A stretch of DNA of 36,172 bases from Anammoximicrobium sp032229885 (GTDB lineage Bacteria; Planctomycetota; Planctomycetia; Pirellulales; Pirellulaceae). The translations under genes and the position numbers were made by a program. The stretch lies in the NCBI GenBank assembly GCA_032229885.1, contig JAVYAJ010000145.1, positions 1 through 36,172 on the forward strand, given 5' to 3'. This document shows positions 24,941 through 32,059 of this stretch, in pieces; the stretch's first letter is position 1; the number at the start of each line of letters is the position of its first letter. The notes beneath the pieces were generated by a model. That model made no database searches, was not told where the DNA came from, and was given only the letters and a program-made list of their open reading frames with translations.

Positions 24941-26884
24941 TCATTCGGAAACTGGTCTCGAGGCTCCGTCTCCGTCCGCACTCGGCGCGTGATCCGGGCG
25001 TCGGCTGGGACGGGCCAATGCTTTCGCGATCCGTTGTGGAAGCGTGGCCGTCTCGAGCGATTCCAGCGTCCGAGGCAGGGCGAGCGACCAGTTGGGCCAT
25101 TGGTCGACCGTGCCCGGCATATTCGGTCGCTCTTCGACCGCCAGGGCATCGTCGAGGCTGGCGGCCAGAACCGCCGAGGGTGCGCGTCCCAACGCGGCGT
25201 GCGCAGCCTGGACGGCCTGGGCGGGCGACGCGTCATCGGCCAGGATGGTCGCGCCGACCAGGCGCGACCTGATTTGCTCGAACCCCGCGCGGTGCGGCTG
25301 CAAGCCGATCCGCTGTTGAGCGGCAAAATCGGCGCCGGTCCAAAGACCCGCGATGGTCGGCAGATCGTGTGTCGTCACGGCGGCCAAAGCAAGCTCGGGG
25401 AAATCCGCGGGCGACCGCTCTTCGAACCACAACAGCTTGTACGTCAAGATCTGGTTCTTGGCCAACTGACGTCGAACCTCTGGCTGGACCGTGCCCAGGT
25501 CTTCGCCCGCAATCCACGCGCCGGCTCGATAGCTCTCGATGGCAATGATCGCCAACAGCTCGTCCGCCGGATATCGCACGTAGCCCCCGCTGTCTGGGCC
25601 GAGTCCCTGTGGAATCCAAAACAGGCGGAACAGGCCCATCACGTGATCGATTCGCAAGCCTCCGGCATGGCGCAGCGAAGCGCGGATCGTCTCGATGAAC
25701 GGCCCGTATCGGGCCGCGCGCAGGCGATGGGGTATGAAGGGCGGCAGCGCCCAGTCCTGGCCATCGGCGTTGAACTGGTCGGGCGGCGCCCCGGCGGTGG
25801 CCCGCTCGGACAACTCGCCCTGCCACTGCCACGCATCCGCTCCGCCGGGCGACACCCCGATGGGCAGGTCCGCGACCAGCGGCAAGCCTCGGGCAGCCTC
25901 GGCCAGTTGCCGGTCCAATTGCCACTGAAGCCAGCAATGAAAGCGCACGCGTGATCGTTCGCGCTCGGCAAACCGCCGCACGGCGGGCGCGTCCGTCTGG
26001 CGATACTCGCTCGGCCAGCGTCGCCAATCGCCGCCGAATCGCTCGGCCAGGGCGCAGAATGTCGCAAATATCTGGAGAGACTCGCCTGCCTCCTGGCAGA
26101 ATCGCGCCAGACCAGCCGCGTCGGCCCGCGCGGCTTGAATATCCCAAATCCGGGCAAGCGCCTGCATCTTGTGGCGAAACACGGCGTCGCGGTCGATCTG
26201 GCGCACGGCGTTCAACTGCTGCGCCGCGTGTGCGAGCTCGGCCAGACCGACGGACGGCTGATCCGCGCCGGGGATCTGATCGATCCGCAGGTACAGCGGG
26301 TTCCGAAATCGGCGGCTGCTGGGATAGTAAGGGCTGGCCTGCTGCGGGATCTCTGGCGCGACGGCGCACAGGGGGTTCAGCAGCAGCACGCCGGCGCCGA
26401 GCTTGCGCGACCAGTCCGCGAGCAGCCGCAGGTCGCCCAGATCCCCGATTCCCCAACTCGATCGCGATCGAGCGGCGTACAGTTGCACGGCCCAGCCCCA
26501 TACATGCAGATCGGACGGCAGCCAGCAGGCGTCCGGTCGATGGATGATCCAGACCCCATCGCCGCCGTCGAGCGGCTGTAACGAGTGGTAGCCGAGCGGC
26601 AAGTCCGCCGGGATCGTCCGATCCACGCGCACCCGCGCGCCGTCTTCGAGCACCAGTTCGCTAGGCTTGGCGACGGTCAGCGTTTGGCCGCGGAACAGCA
26701 CGCGCACCTCGGGCTCTGCGATGCGAGGGCGGATGTCCGGATCCAAGCCCATCGCGTCGAGCAGCGCGCGACGGGTCGCCACGCTGACGTCTCGCCGTTG
26801 CCCAGACGTGTCCTCGTAGGACGCGAGGATTCCTCCATATTCCTCGGCCTCGAACGCCCCCTCGTGCGCGCACACCTGGTTCAT
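24941..26884 (-). CDS. malQ: 4-alpha-glucanotransferase (amylomaltase)
   Basis: A 647-residue GH77 enzyme that transfers alpha-1,4-glucan segments between maltodextrins or glycogen chains in the cytosol. The catalytic residues sit in order: nucleophile D413 (LRIDHVMGLFRLFWIP), acid/base E461 (IAGEDLG) and transition-state D507 (TTHDLPT). WGIGDLGDL (144-152), NPL..SPYYPSSRRFRNPLYL (170-199) and the late WPNWSLALP are further GH77 signatures. The first 135 residues form the N-terminal beta-sandwich seen in longer MalQ proteins, so length fits the E. coli type more than the 500-residue Thermus type. The ATG at 26882-26884 is preceded by GGAG at 7 bases; the frame continues upstream without domain sequence. 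No other glycogen gene is present in the window, so it stands alone here. Confidence 0.93.
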   Translation of the reverse strand: MNQVCAHEGAFEAEEYGGILASYEDTSGQRRDVSVATRRALLDAMGLDPDIRPRIAEPEVRVLFRGQTLTVAKPSELVLEDGARVRVDRTIPADLPLGYHSLQPLDGGDGVWIIHRPDACWLPSDLHVWGWAVQLYAARSRSSWGIGDLGDLRLLADWSRKLGAGVLLLNPLCAVAPEIPQQASPYYPSSRRFRNPLYLRIDQIPGADQPSVGLAELAHAAQQLNAVRQIDRDAVFRHKMQALARIWDIQAARADAAGLARFCQEAGESLQIFATFCALAERFGGDWRRWPSEYRQTDAPAVRRFAERERSRVRFHCWLQWQLDRQLAEAARGLPLVADLPIGVSPGGADAWQWQGELSERATAGAPPDQFNADGQDWALPPFIPHRLRAARYGPFIETIRASLRHAGGLRIDHVMGLFRLFWIPQGLGPDSGGYVRYPADELLAIIAIESYRAGAWIAGEDLGTVQPEVRRQLAKNQILTYKLLWFEERSPADFPELALAAVTTHDLPTIAGLWTGADFAAQQRIGLQPHRAGFEQIRSRLVGATILADDASPAQAVQAAHAALGRAPSAVLAASLDDALAVEERPNMPGTVDQWPNWSLALPRTLESLETATLPQRIAKALARPSRRPDHAPSADGDGASRPVSE

Positions 26885-27899
26885 AATCGGCTCCGTCCCA
26901 CTGGCCTGTACTTCGCCGCCATCGGCATCGGCAGTATACGAGAACGTCGGACGGCCTCCAAGGCGAACAGCGCGCCGCAGACCGCCGTTCGCGGCGCGGA
27001 CGTCGGGGCGATTGCGCCCCGGAGAATGCGCACATCGCTCGCCGCGTCGCGGCCGTCGGCAGCGGCCGAACCGAGACCTTTGTGTGGCGGCTCGGACAAA
27101 CACGGTCTGCCACCGGGTGGCCTGCGCTGCACGCGGATATGAATGAGCGTACGAACGTCAAGCTCCGTGCGGCAGAGGCGGGCTGAGGTCCGCGATGCCG
27201 AGCGCCATTGCGAGCCATGCGAGGTCGAACGACTGCGCCCGGCGGCCGCACGGACACGGTCGATCGGATCCAGACCGTCGAGATCTGCGGAACCATGCGC
27301 ACGACTGGGCAAGGCACATAGCCTGTACCTCCGGTCGCCCGCAACTTGGCAACGTTTCTTAAAGTAAACCATCCCTTTGATTCGAAACTTACAATCGGAA
27401 GGTTTGTTCCAAAGCGTACAAGGCTTCCAGCCGGTACGCTGCTCAAGCCAAGCGAGCCAAGCAGGGGGGTCCTGCCTAAAGGCTCGTGGGTTCGCCCCCA
27501 CGGAATATGCGAGCCGCCGCAGTCTCGCCGATTCTCGCGGGTCGACTCTCTACAACGATGCTGCCATGCCGACCGGCAACGCCGCTTGGTTGTTGTCTGC
27601 GCTTGGTGGCACAAGGAACGGACTTCACCATTTTATGGATTTTATCCAATTGCCAGCACTCTGTTTGCCGATGATGTCTCTTGGCGGAGATCAGAGGGAA
27701 CTGAGTCAAAGCCGCGCCGAAGCGTAACGAGCGTCAACCCCGACCTAGTTGTTTGCGGAGTATTCGGCTGCCCGATCAGCCGAAACAAAATGCCACGGAT
27801 TCAGGCGTCAACCGCAGGCAAGGGACAAGATGCCGCGTTCCGGTCCTACGGCCGGAGACGGAACAAGACGAGTCAAGCGAGAGTTATGGAGAACCTGCG
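26885..27899. other. 1 kb divergent spacer and leader region
   Basis: Lies between malQ (minus) and the HTH-receiver gene (plus). Several open frames up to 206 codons run through on both strands, but none has recognisable domains or consistent composition. From about 27340 the sequence becomes less GC-rich and contains the alternative-pairing element at 27452-27515. It may be a long 5' leader for the HTH-receiver gene plus unrelated decayed sequence. Confidence 0.45.
27452..27515 (+). promoter_or_regulatory. candidate RNA element with two mutually exclusive stems
   Basis: GCGAGCC occurs twice (27452-27458 and 27509-27515), and between them GGCTCGT (27481-27487) can pair with either copy, including one G-U pair. 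Each alternative encloses its own inner hairpin: GCAGG/CCTGC (27461-27465, 27471-27475) in the first and CGTGGG/CCCACG (27485-27490, 27497-27502) in the second. The arrangement is what a conformational switch would need. It lies about 385 bases before the HTH-receiver gene. Not matched to any riboswitch class I know; chance pairing in GC-rich sequence is possible. Confidence 0.35.
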
Positions 27900-28472
27900 A
27901 TGAAGGTGTTCACGACTGGACAGGTCGCAAAGATCTGTAAGGTGGCCCCGCGCACGGTCAGCAAGTGGTTCGACTCCGGGCGGCTGAAAGGCTACCGGAT
28001 CCCCGGATCACAAGACCGGCGCATTCCCAGAGAATACCTGATCAGATTTCTAAAAGAGCACGGGATGCCCTTGGGCGATCTCGAAGACGAGGCCATGGCC
28101 AAGGTGCTGATCGTCGCTCAAGATCAGGTGCTGATCGAAAACATGAAGCGTGAATTGCCGCCGGAACGCGCGTTCCGTGTGGCGGTGGCGGCCAGCGGAT
28201 TCGAGGCCGGAATTCAGGCCGAAAGTTTTCACCCGGACTGCATCTGCGTGGATTTCTCGATCGGCAAGATCGAGGCTCTGCAGATCTGTCAGAATCTGCG
28301 GAAAAACGTCGATTTTTCGGAGACGATCCTGATCGCCCTGTTGCCGGACGACGGCCAGCCGATGAGCTTCGATCGTTCGAGCATCAACGAAACGTTCAAG
28401 AAGCCGTTCGATGCCCGGCTGCTGGCCGAGCGTCTGCGAACGCTGATCGGGGCCAAGAAAGAGTTGGTCTGA
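27900..28472 (+). CDS. helix-turn-helix (MerR/excisionase-like) protein with receiver-like domain
   Basis: A 190-residue protein. Residues 1-52 are a winged HTH of the excisionase/MerR kind: FTTGQVAKICKVAPRTVSKWFDSGRLKGYRI, then RRIPREYLIRFLKEHG. Residues 67-186 follow the receiver fold: KVLIVAQDQ at strand 1, VDFSIG with D118 at the phospho-acceptor place, and FKKPFD with K168. The usual acidic pair after strand 1 is reduced to a single Asp (D75 in AQDQ), so phosphorylation may be weak or absent. HTH placed before a receiver is the reverse of most response regulators. Proteins of this type are, as I recall, widespread in planctomycetes but uncharacterised. GGAG lies 8 bases before the ATG. 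No kinase is adjacent. A strong terminator follows at 28644. Confidence 0.88.
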   Translation: MKVFTTGQVAKICKVAPRTVSKWFDSGRLKGYRIPGSQDRRIPREYLIRFLKEHGMPLGDLEDEAMAKVLIVAQDQVLIENMKRELPPERAFRVAVAASGFEAGIQAESFHPDCICVDFSIGKIEALQICQNLRKNVDFSETILIALLPDDGQPMSFDRSSINETFKKPFDARLLAERLRTLIGAKKELV

Positions 28473-28559
28473 CCCACCACCGCGCTGACCCCGCACCCAA
28501 TGGATTCATCGCCGCAATCATTGATCCGCCGCGCTTCGACCCACGCGCCGGTTTTGCAT

Positions 28560-28643
28560 ACTGCTGTTGGGGCAGTCGAATGATTCGACTCGCGGAGATT
28601 CCTGGGGCTCCCGGCCCTCGGGTCTCCAACCCCCGGCAGCGAG
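28560..28643 (+). ncRNA. candidate structured RNA ahead of an intrinsic terminator
   Basis: Consecutive pairings are visible by eye: ACTGC/GCAGT (28560-28564, 28572-28576), TCGAA/TTCGA (28576-28580, 28584-28588), then a nested arm CTCGC/GCGAG (28589-28593, 28639-28643) enclosing GGAGA/TCTCC (28594-28598, 28623-28627) and CCCG/CGGG (28610-28613, 28619-28622). The intrinsic terminator follows directly. It may be a small RNA or the 3' untranslated part of the HTH-receiver mRNA. No known RNA family was recognised. Confidence 0.35.
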
Positions 28644-28670
28644 AAAACGCCCACTTGGTGGGCGTTTTTT
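28644..28670 (+). terminator. strong rho-independent terminator
   Basis: AAAA precedes ACGCCCAC (28647-28654), a TTG loop, GTGGGCGT (28658-28665) and a run of six T (28665-28670). The 8-base perfect stem and T-tract are textbook. It lies 172 bases after the stop of the HTH-receiver gene. With A's on the left it might also work weakly on the minus strand. Confidence 0.92.
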
Positions 28671-28898
28671 GTTGCGCGACACCATTTTTTCGCGGTTCTG
28701 ATCTCGCTGCGTTCTCCGGTGCAGCCTCGCGCCGTTCAGCCTTGCGCCGTTCAGTCCCGGCCGGATTGTTTCGGATCGATCTCGCTTCCAGCGCGCCAAT
28801 GCCGGCGCTGAATCCAAAATATTGAAACAGGTCCCACCGGCCGCGCCTCGACAATCGGTCGCGGGCTGTCGCGCCGCGCGCGGTTGACGGTGACAGGC

Positions 28899-28951
28899 AA
28901 CCCGAAGCGTGAGCGAGAAAGTGCGGCATCCCCCAGCTTACGCTGCGGGTT
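28899..28951. repeat. inverted repeat of the TRSVSEG family (R4), copy 2
   Basis: AACCCG (28899-28904) pairs with CGGGTT (28946-28951), and GCGTGAGC (28907-28914) with GCTTACGC (28936-28943) with one wobble. It is related to the copy at 13886-13945, where the right arm reads TTACGCTTCGGGTT. Confidence 0.7.
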
Positions 28952-29113
28952 GCGATCGAAGGCGCCATGCTCGACCGCGCGCGGCATGGTCCTGGTGGGG
29001 CGGGGCCAGTCATCCGCGCCTGGCCCGATCGCGATCTGCGGATCGCCGCACTCGCTGAAGCGCGAGATTCCCAAGGTTCGGCGGCCGTGCCGGCCCCGAT
29101 GTCCCCGGTCACG

Positions 29114-29204
29114 CTGGAGGGCCACGCTCTGTCGTGGCCGCGACCGGGCGGACGCGCCGGGGCGCGACGAAACACGGCGGACGCGACAGGGCGCGTCCCT
29201 CCAG
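29114..29204 (+). repeat. dispersed repeat R1, full-length copy with terminal inverted repeats
   Basis: A 91-base unit bounded by CTGGAGGG (29114-29121) and CCCTCCAG (29197-29204). Inside, GGCCACG (29120-29126) and CGTGGCC (29133-29139) form a hairpin around CTCTGT. The copy at 8879-8969 has the same length and both ends, which helps define the element's boundaries. Confidence 0.8.
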
Positions 29205-29308
29205 GACGGCACACGCGCCTGGCGCAGCCAAAAAGCCGGAGACTGTGGAGTTTAGGCGGAATTGGTTTTGCAAGGCTGTTGCGCAGCACGGACGACCAGA
29301 ATCGTCTT

Positions 29309-29440
29309 GGCCGAAGGCCATCATCAACGTGTCACCTCCGCCTGCATGAATATGGCCTTCGGCCAACAGAGGCACACACGCGACGCCAGCCCTGGGGCGT
29401 TGCCCCAGGCTATGGTGATCGGAGGCCCTCGGCCAAACAG
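29309..29440 (+). repeat. dispersed 132-base repeat R3, copy 1
   Basis: Matches the reverse complement of 35969-36100 over 132 bases with about 12 mismatches and no gaps by eye. Internal features are GGCCTTCGGCC palindromes and a CCTGGGGCGTTGCCCCAGG hairpin (about 29387-29408). Its minus-strand translation includes MAFGQQRHTR-like text, which is repeat-derived and not a gene. Confidence 0.85.
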
Positions 29441-29554
29441 AATCCGCGTCGATCTGCGTTCAAACGTGCAACAGTTGAAGCGGTAGTAGTTTAAGAAATT
29501 GACCGCGCCAGCACGCGCCCGGGGGTCGCCGCCCGGCCACTGCGTCGTGCCCCG

Positions 29555-29625
29555 ATCGTTCTGCGGGCAATCCGCGAGGGCTGCTCGTTCCACGTCCCAT
29601 CCATTCCGATTTCCGGAACTAGTCT
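29555..29625 (-). repeat. dispersed repeat R2, solitary fragment
   Basis: On the minus strand the sequence from 29625 reads CTAGTTCCGGAAATCGG and continues ATGGATGGGACGTGGAACG, matching unit R2 at 9001-9090 and 31628-31745. Here no R1 unit follows it, so R2 can occur alone. Confidence 0.7.
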
Positions 29626-29633
29626 TGACGATG

Positions 29634-29689
29634 CACAAGCGACAAGCGACAAGTGACAGATGACGAACGACGGATGACGAATGACAAAC
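29634..29689 (+). repeat. heptamer tandem array upstream of moaC
   Basis: Eight consecutive 7-base units, mostly of the form GAC followed by three purines and a pyrimidine: CACAAGC, GACAAGC, GACAAGT, GACAGAT, GACGAAC, GACGGAT, GACGAAT, GACAAAC. It ends 20 bases before the moaC ATG. The period and register are exact even though the units diverge. Confidence 0.85.
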
Positions 29690-29709
29690 AACCAGGCAAC
29701 ACAGCTTTG

Positions 29710-30201
29710 ATGGCCGGCATGGAATCACCCCTCTCTCATTTTGACGACCGCGGCGCCAGCCGCATGGTCGACGTCAGCGCCAAGCCCCCGAGTGTGCGTC
29801 AGGCCACGGCCAGCGCTCGCGTCCGGATGCAGCCCCAGACGCTGCGCGTGGTTCGCGACCAGGGCATCGCCAAAGGCGATGTTCTCGAAGTGGCCCGGCT
29901 CGCCGGGATCATGGCGGCCAAGCGGACTTTCGAGCTGATTCCGCTCTGTCATCCGCTGGCTTTGGAGGCCGTCGAGATCGCCTTCGATTTTCCGGATGAC
30001 GCCTGCCTCGAGATTCGAGCCAGCGCTAAGATCACGGGCAAGACGGGCGTCGAGATGGAGGCGCTGACGGCCGTTGCAACGGCCGCGCTGACGGTCTATG
30101 ACATGTGCAAGTCCGTGGATCGCGGCATGGTCATCGAACAAATCCGCCTGGACGAGAAATCCGGCGGCCGCAGCGGACACTTTCGACGCCTCGAGCAGTG
30201 A
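29710..30201 (+). CDS. moaC: cyclic pyranopterin monophosphate synthase MoaC
   Basis: A 163-residue enzyme of molybdenum cofactor synthesis that converts the MoaA product (3',8-cyclo-GTP) to cyclic pyranopterin monophosphate. Family signatures are all present: MVDVSAK (19-25), LIPLCHPL (76-83, active-site H81), KTGVEMEALTAV (111-122) and YDMCKSVDRGM (130-140), which holds the catalytic D131 and K134 equivalents of E. coli D128 and K131. SGGRSG closes the protein. Length equals the E. coli enzyme within two residues. Start choice is uncertain: ATG at 29710 or 29719, and neither has a good Shine-Dalgarno. The heptamer array lies just upstream. No other moa gene is in the window; the polyprenyl synthase gene follows after 8 bases. 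Confidence 0.93.
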   Translation: MAGMESPLSHFDDRGASRMVDVSAKPPSVRQATASARVRMQPQTLRVVRDQGIAKGDVLEVARLAGIMAAKRTFELIPLCHPLALEAVEIAFDFPDDACLEIRASAKITGKTGVEMEALTAVATAALTVYDMCKSVDRGMVIEQIRLDEKSGGRSGHFRRLEQ

Positions 30202-30209
30202 GACGCGCC

Positions 30210-31214
30210 ATGACTCGTTCCGTTCTGTCTCGCGAGCTCGCGCCTCCGGCGCTGGGTTCGTTGCTCGCTCCGGTGCAGCAGGAGCTGGCCCGCTTCGAGA
30301 CGATGTTTGCCGCCGAGCTGCGCAGTGACTATGCATTTGTCGACGAGCTGGTGCGGTATGGCTGTCTGATCGGCGGCAAGCGGCTGCGGCCCGCCCTGCT
30401 GTTGTTGTGCGGCCAGGCGGTCGGCCAACTAGGGCCGCCTCATCTGACGCTCGCGACGGTCGTGGAAATGATCCACACGGCGACCTTGATCCACGATGAC
30501 GTCCTGGACGAAGCGTCCACTCGGCGGCACCTGGCCACAGTGAACTCGCGTTGGGACAACGAGGCGAGCGTGTTGCTGGGCGACTTTTTGTTCAGCCATG
30601 CCTTTTATCTGGCCAGCACGCTGGACACCCCGTTCGCCTGTCGCCGGATCGGCCGCGCGACGAATCGGGTCTGCGAGGGCGAGCTGCGGCAGAAAGGCAG
30701 CCGCGGAGATCTCTGTCTGAGCGAGTCGGAATACGTGTCGATCATCGAGGCCAAGACGGCCGAGCTGACCGCGTGCAGTTGCGCGCTCGGCGCGTCCTAC
30801 GCGGGCGCCGACGACGCGTGGACCGAGCGCTGCGAGGCGTATGGGCGAGATTTGGGGGTCGCGTTTCAAATCGCCGACGATATCCTGGACCTGGTCGGCG
30901 ATGAAACGACCGTGGGCAAGTCGCTGGGCACCGATCTACTGAAGCGGAAACCGACGCTGCCCGTTATCCGGCTGTTGGAGGCCGTAGACGAGGATCGGCG
31001 GCAGGAATTGATTCAGCTCTGGGAGAACGGCCCGGGAATGGTGCGCGAGACGCTCGTCCCCTTGTTGAATCGCCACGGCGCGATCGAGTACGCTGTAGGG
31101 CAAGCTCGGAAATATGCCGAGCGGGCGGCTGGCGCGCTGGACGACATGCCGCACAGCCCGGCCGCCGATTCCCTGCGGCGTCTGACGCAGTTTGTGGTGG
31201 ATCGGTCGGCGTGA
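30210..31214 (+). CDS. trans-polyprenyl diphosphate synthase
   Basis: A 334-residue all-helical isoprenoid chain-elongating enzyme. It has GGKRLRP (55-61), the first Asp-rich motif DDVLD (96-100), GDFLFSHAF (124-132) and the second Asp-rich motif DDILD (223-227), all Mg-diphosphate ligands that condense isopentenyl diphosphate onto an allylic primer. The residues four and five positions before DDVLD are Thr92 and Ala91, small side chains that favour long products, so a quinone side-chain (octaprenyl/heptaprenyl-type) synthase is likelier than farnesyl synthase. IspB- or HepT-like function is inferred; no symbol is assigned. The ATG is 8 bases after the moaC stop, so the genes are probably co-transcribed. 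The enzyme should be cytosolic. Confidence 0.92.
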   Translation: MTRSVLSRELAPPALGSLLAPVQQELARFETMFAAELRSDYAFVDELVRYGCLIGGKRLRPALLLLCGQAVGQLGPPHLTLATVVEMIHTATLIHDDVLDEASTRRHLATVNSRWDNEASVLLGDFLFSHAFYLASTLDTPFACRRIGRATNRVCEGELRQKGSRGDLCLSESEYVSIIEAKTAELTACSCALGASYAGADDAWTERCEAYGRDLGVAFQIADDILDLVGDETTVGKSLGTDLLKRKPTLPVIRLLEAVDEDRRQELIQLWENGPGMVRETLVPLLNRHGAIEYAVGQARKYAERAAGALDDMPHSPAADSLRRLTQFVVDRSA

Positions 31215-31250
31215 CAAATCGAAGATCGTGGCAGAACCGACGAGGCAGCC

Positions 31251-31633
31251 ATGCGCAGAACATTTCCTCGTTCGCCCGTTGTTGCGGCAACGGCTCGCTT
31301 TTCTGACGCCACGATCAACACCGCGCTGCGGGGGTCGTTGATCGCGTCGCTGATCTGGACGCTGCTGGTCGGCGCCCTGCTGCTCGGGGCCATCCTGGCC
31401 GGCGGCCTCGCCGCGGTGGCGGCCGAGGCCAACGAAGCGACGGCGCCCGCCGCTCGGCCGCTGACGGGCGTGGTCATCGATGCGCAAGGCGCCGGCGTGC
31501 CAGCCATCGACGTGACGTTCTACGATGCCGCCGCGGCACGCGCGCGTCGCGCTCGCCGCGACGACCAGCGATTCCGCCGGGCGATTCTCGGCCAGCCTGC
31601 CCGCCGACACGACGCTGTTGATCGAGCTAGTGC
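31251..31633 (+). pseudogene. carboxypeptidase-regulatory-like domain protein remnant, frameshifted and truncated by a repeat
   Basis: The frame from ATG 31251 (GAGG five bases upstream) encodes an N-terminal membrane segment (SLIASLIWTLLVGALLLGAI) and then LTGVVIDAQGAGVPAIDVTFYDA, the typical start of a carboxypeptidase regulatory-like/Ig fold. Near 31525-31545, in a GCGCGCG-type run, the natural continuation (RVALAATTSDSAGRFSASLPADTTLLIELV) moves to another frame, pointing to a small indel. At about 31628 (CTAGT) this frame runs straight into dispersed repeat R2, and no further domain sequence follows. I read it as a broken gene whose 3' part was lost. A sequencing error could explain the frameshift but not the repeat junction. 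Confidence 0.72.
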
Positions 31634-31819
31634 GGCAAATCGGAATTGATGGGACATGGAACGGAGAGTCGTCCCGGATTAGCAGAAAAACGTGCTGGGA
31701 CGAGATTCATGGTAACCGAAAATGGCTAGACAGCGAACGCAGGGCAGTGCGTCGGCCTGGAGGGCCACGCTCCACGCGTGGCCGTAACCAGCCGGACGCG
31801 ACGGAGCGCGTCCCTCCAA
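31628..31819 (+). repeat. composite dispersed repeat (R2-R1), copy 2
   Basis: R2 starts near 31628 with CTAGTGCGGCAAATCGG and contains AATTGATGGGACATGGAACG at 31644-31663. It continues to about 31745 and is followed by R1 from CTGGAGGG (31757) to CCCTCCAA (31812-31819). Order and orientation match 9090-8879 read on the minus strand. R1 here is 63 bases, shorter than the 91-base copies. Another piece of R1-like sequence lies at 31870-31905. Confidence 0.8.
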
Positions 31820-32059
31820 CCGCGCGCCGGGCGCGTCGGAGTGTGTCGTCATCAGAGTAGGTTCCGGAACGTCCCTCCAACCGCGCGTGGTGCGTGGCCC
31901 TTCGACGCTGCACACGCCTCCAACGAGCGCCTTTCGGCTGACAAGCTAGTTAGAAATCAATCGTCGTGGACACAAATCTCGACTTGCGACCCTGCGCAGA
32001 CTGGCGAAAGTCTGGCTGTAGTGACCGGCCAATTGTGATTTGCGGCACTGGGCGGCGGT
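31820..32059. other. convergent spacer with a hairpin
   Basis: No gene is recognised between the broken plus-strand gene and the end of the RND gene. CAGACT and AGTCTG near 31996-32013 form a 6-base hairpin without a T-run, so a terminator role is doubtful. An R1-like fragment lies at 31870-31905. Confidence 0.4.

Larger units (their letters stand above)
28671..29709. other. repeat-rich spacer, no gene
   Basis: About a kilobase up to moaC, occupied by an R4 inverted repeat (28899-28951), a full-length R1 (29114-29204), a 132-base R3 (29309-29440), an R2 fragment (29555-29625) and a heptamer tandem array (29634-29689). A short direct repetition GCGCCGTTCAG lies near 28729-28755. Open frames crossing this stretch are translations of repeats and show no domain. 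Confidence 0.7.

Noticed and set aside
26881..27501. A possible 206-residue minus-strand gene upstream of malQ
   Set aside because: Changes composition along its length and has no recognisable domain; malQ has its own ribosome site at 26884.
27485..27502. A tRNA T-arm-like hairpin (GTGGGTTCGCC)
   Set aside because: The loop is one base short and no D-arm, anticodon arm or acceptor stem of tRNA geometry surrounds it.
28884..29255. A plus-strand gene of about 120 codons near 29 kb
   Set aside because: It is a direct translation of repeats R4 and R1, which occur elsewhere in unrelated frames.
29634..29689. A CRISPR-like array
   Set aside because: The units are 7 bases with no spacers; it is a simple tandem heptamer array. 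No cas gene is present.
31996..32013. An intrinsic terminator after the moaC/polyprenyl synthase run
   Set aside because: The CAGACT/AGTCTG hairpin is only six pairs and has no T-run on either side.
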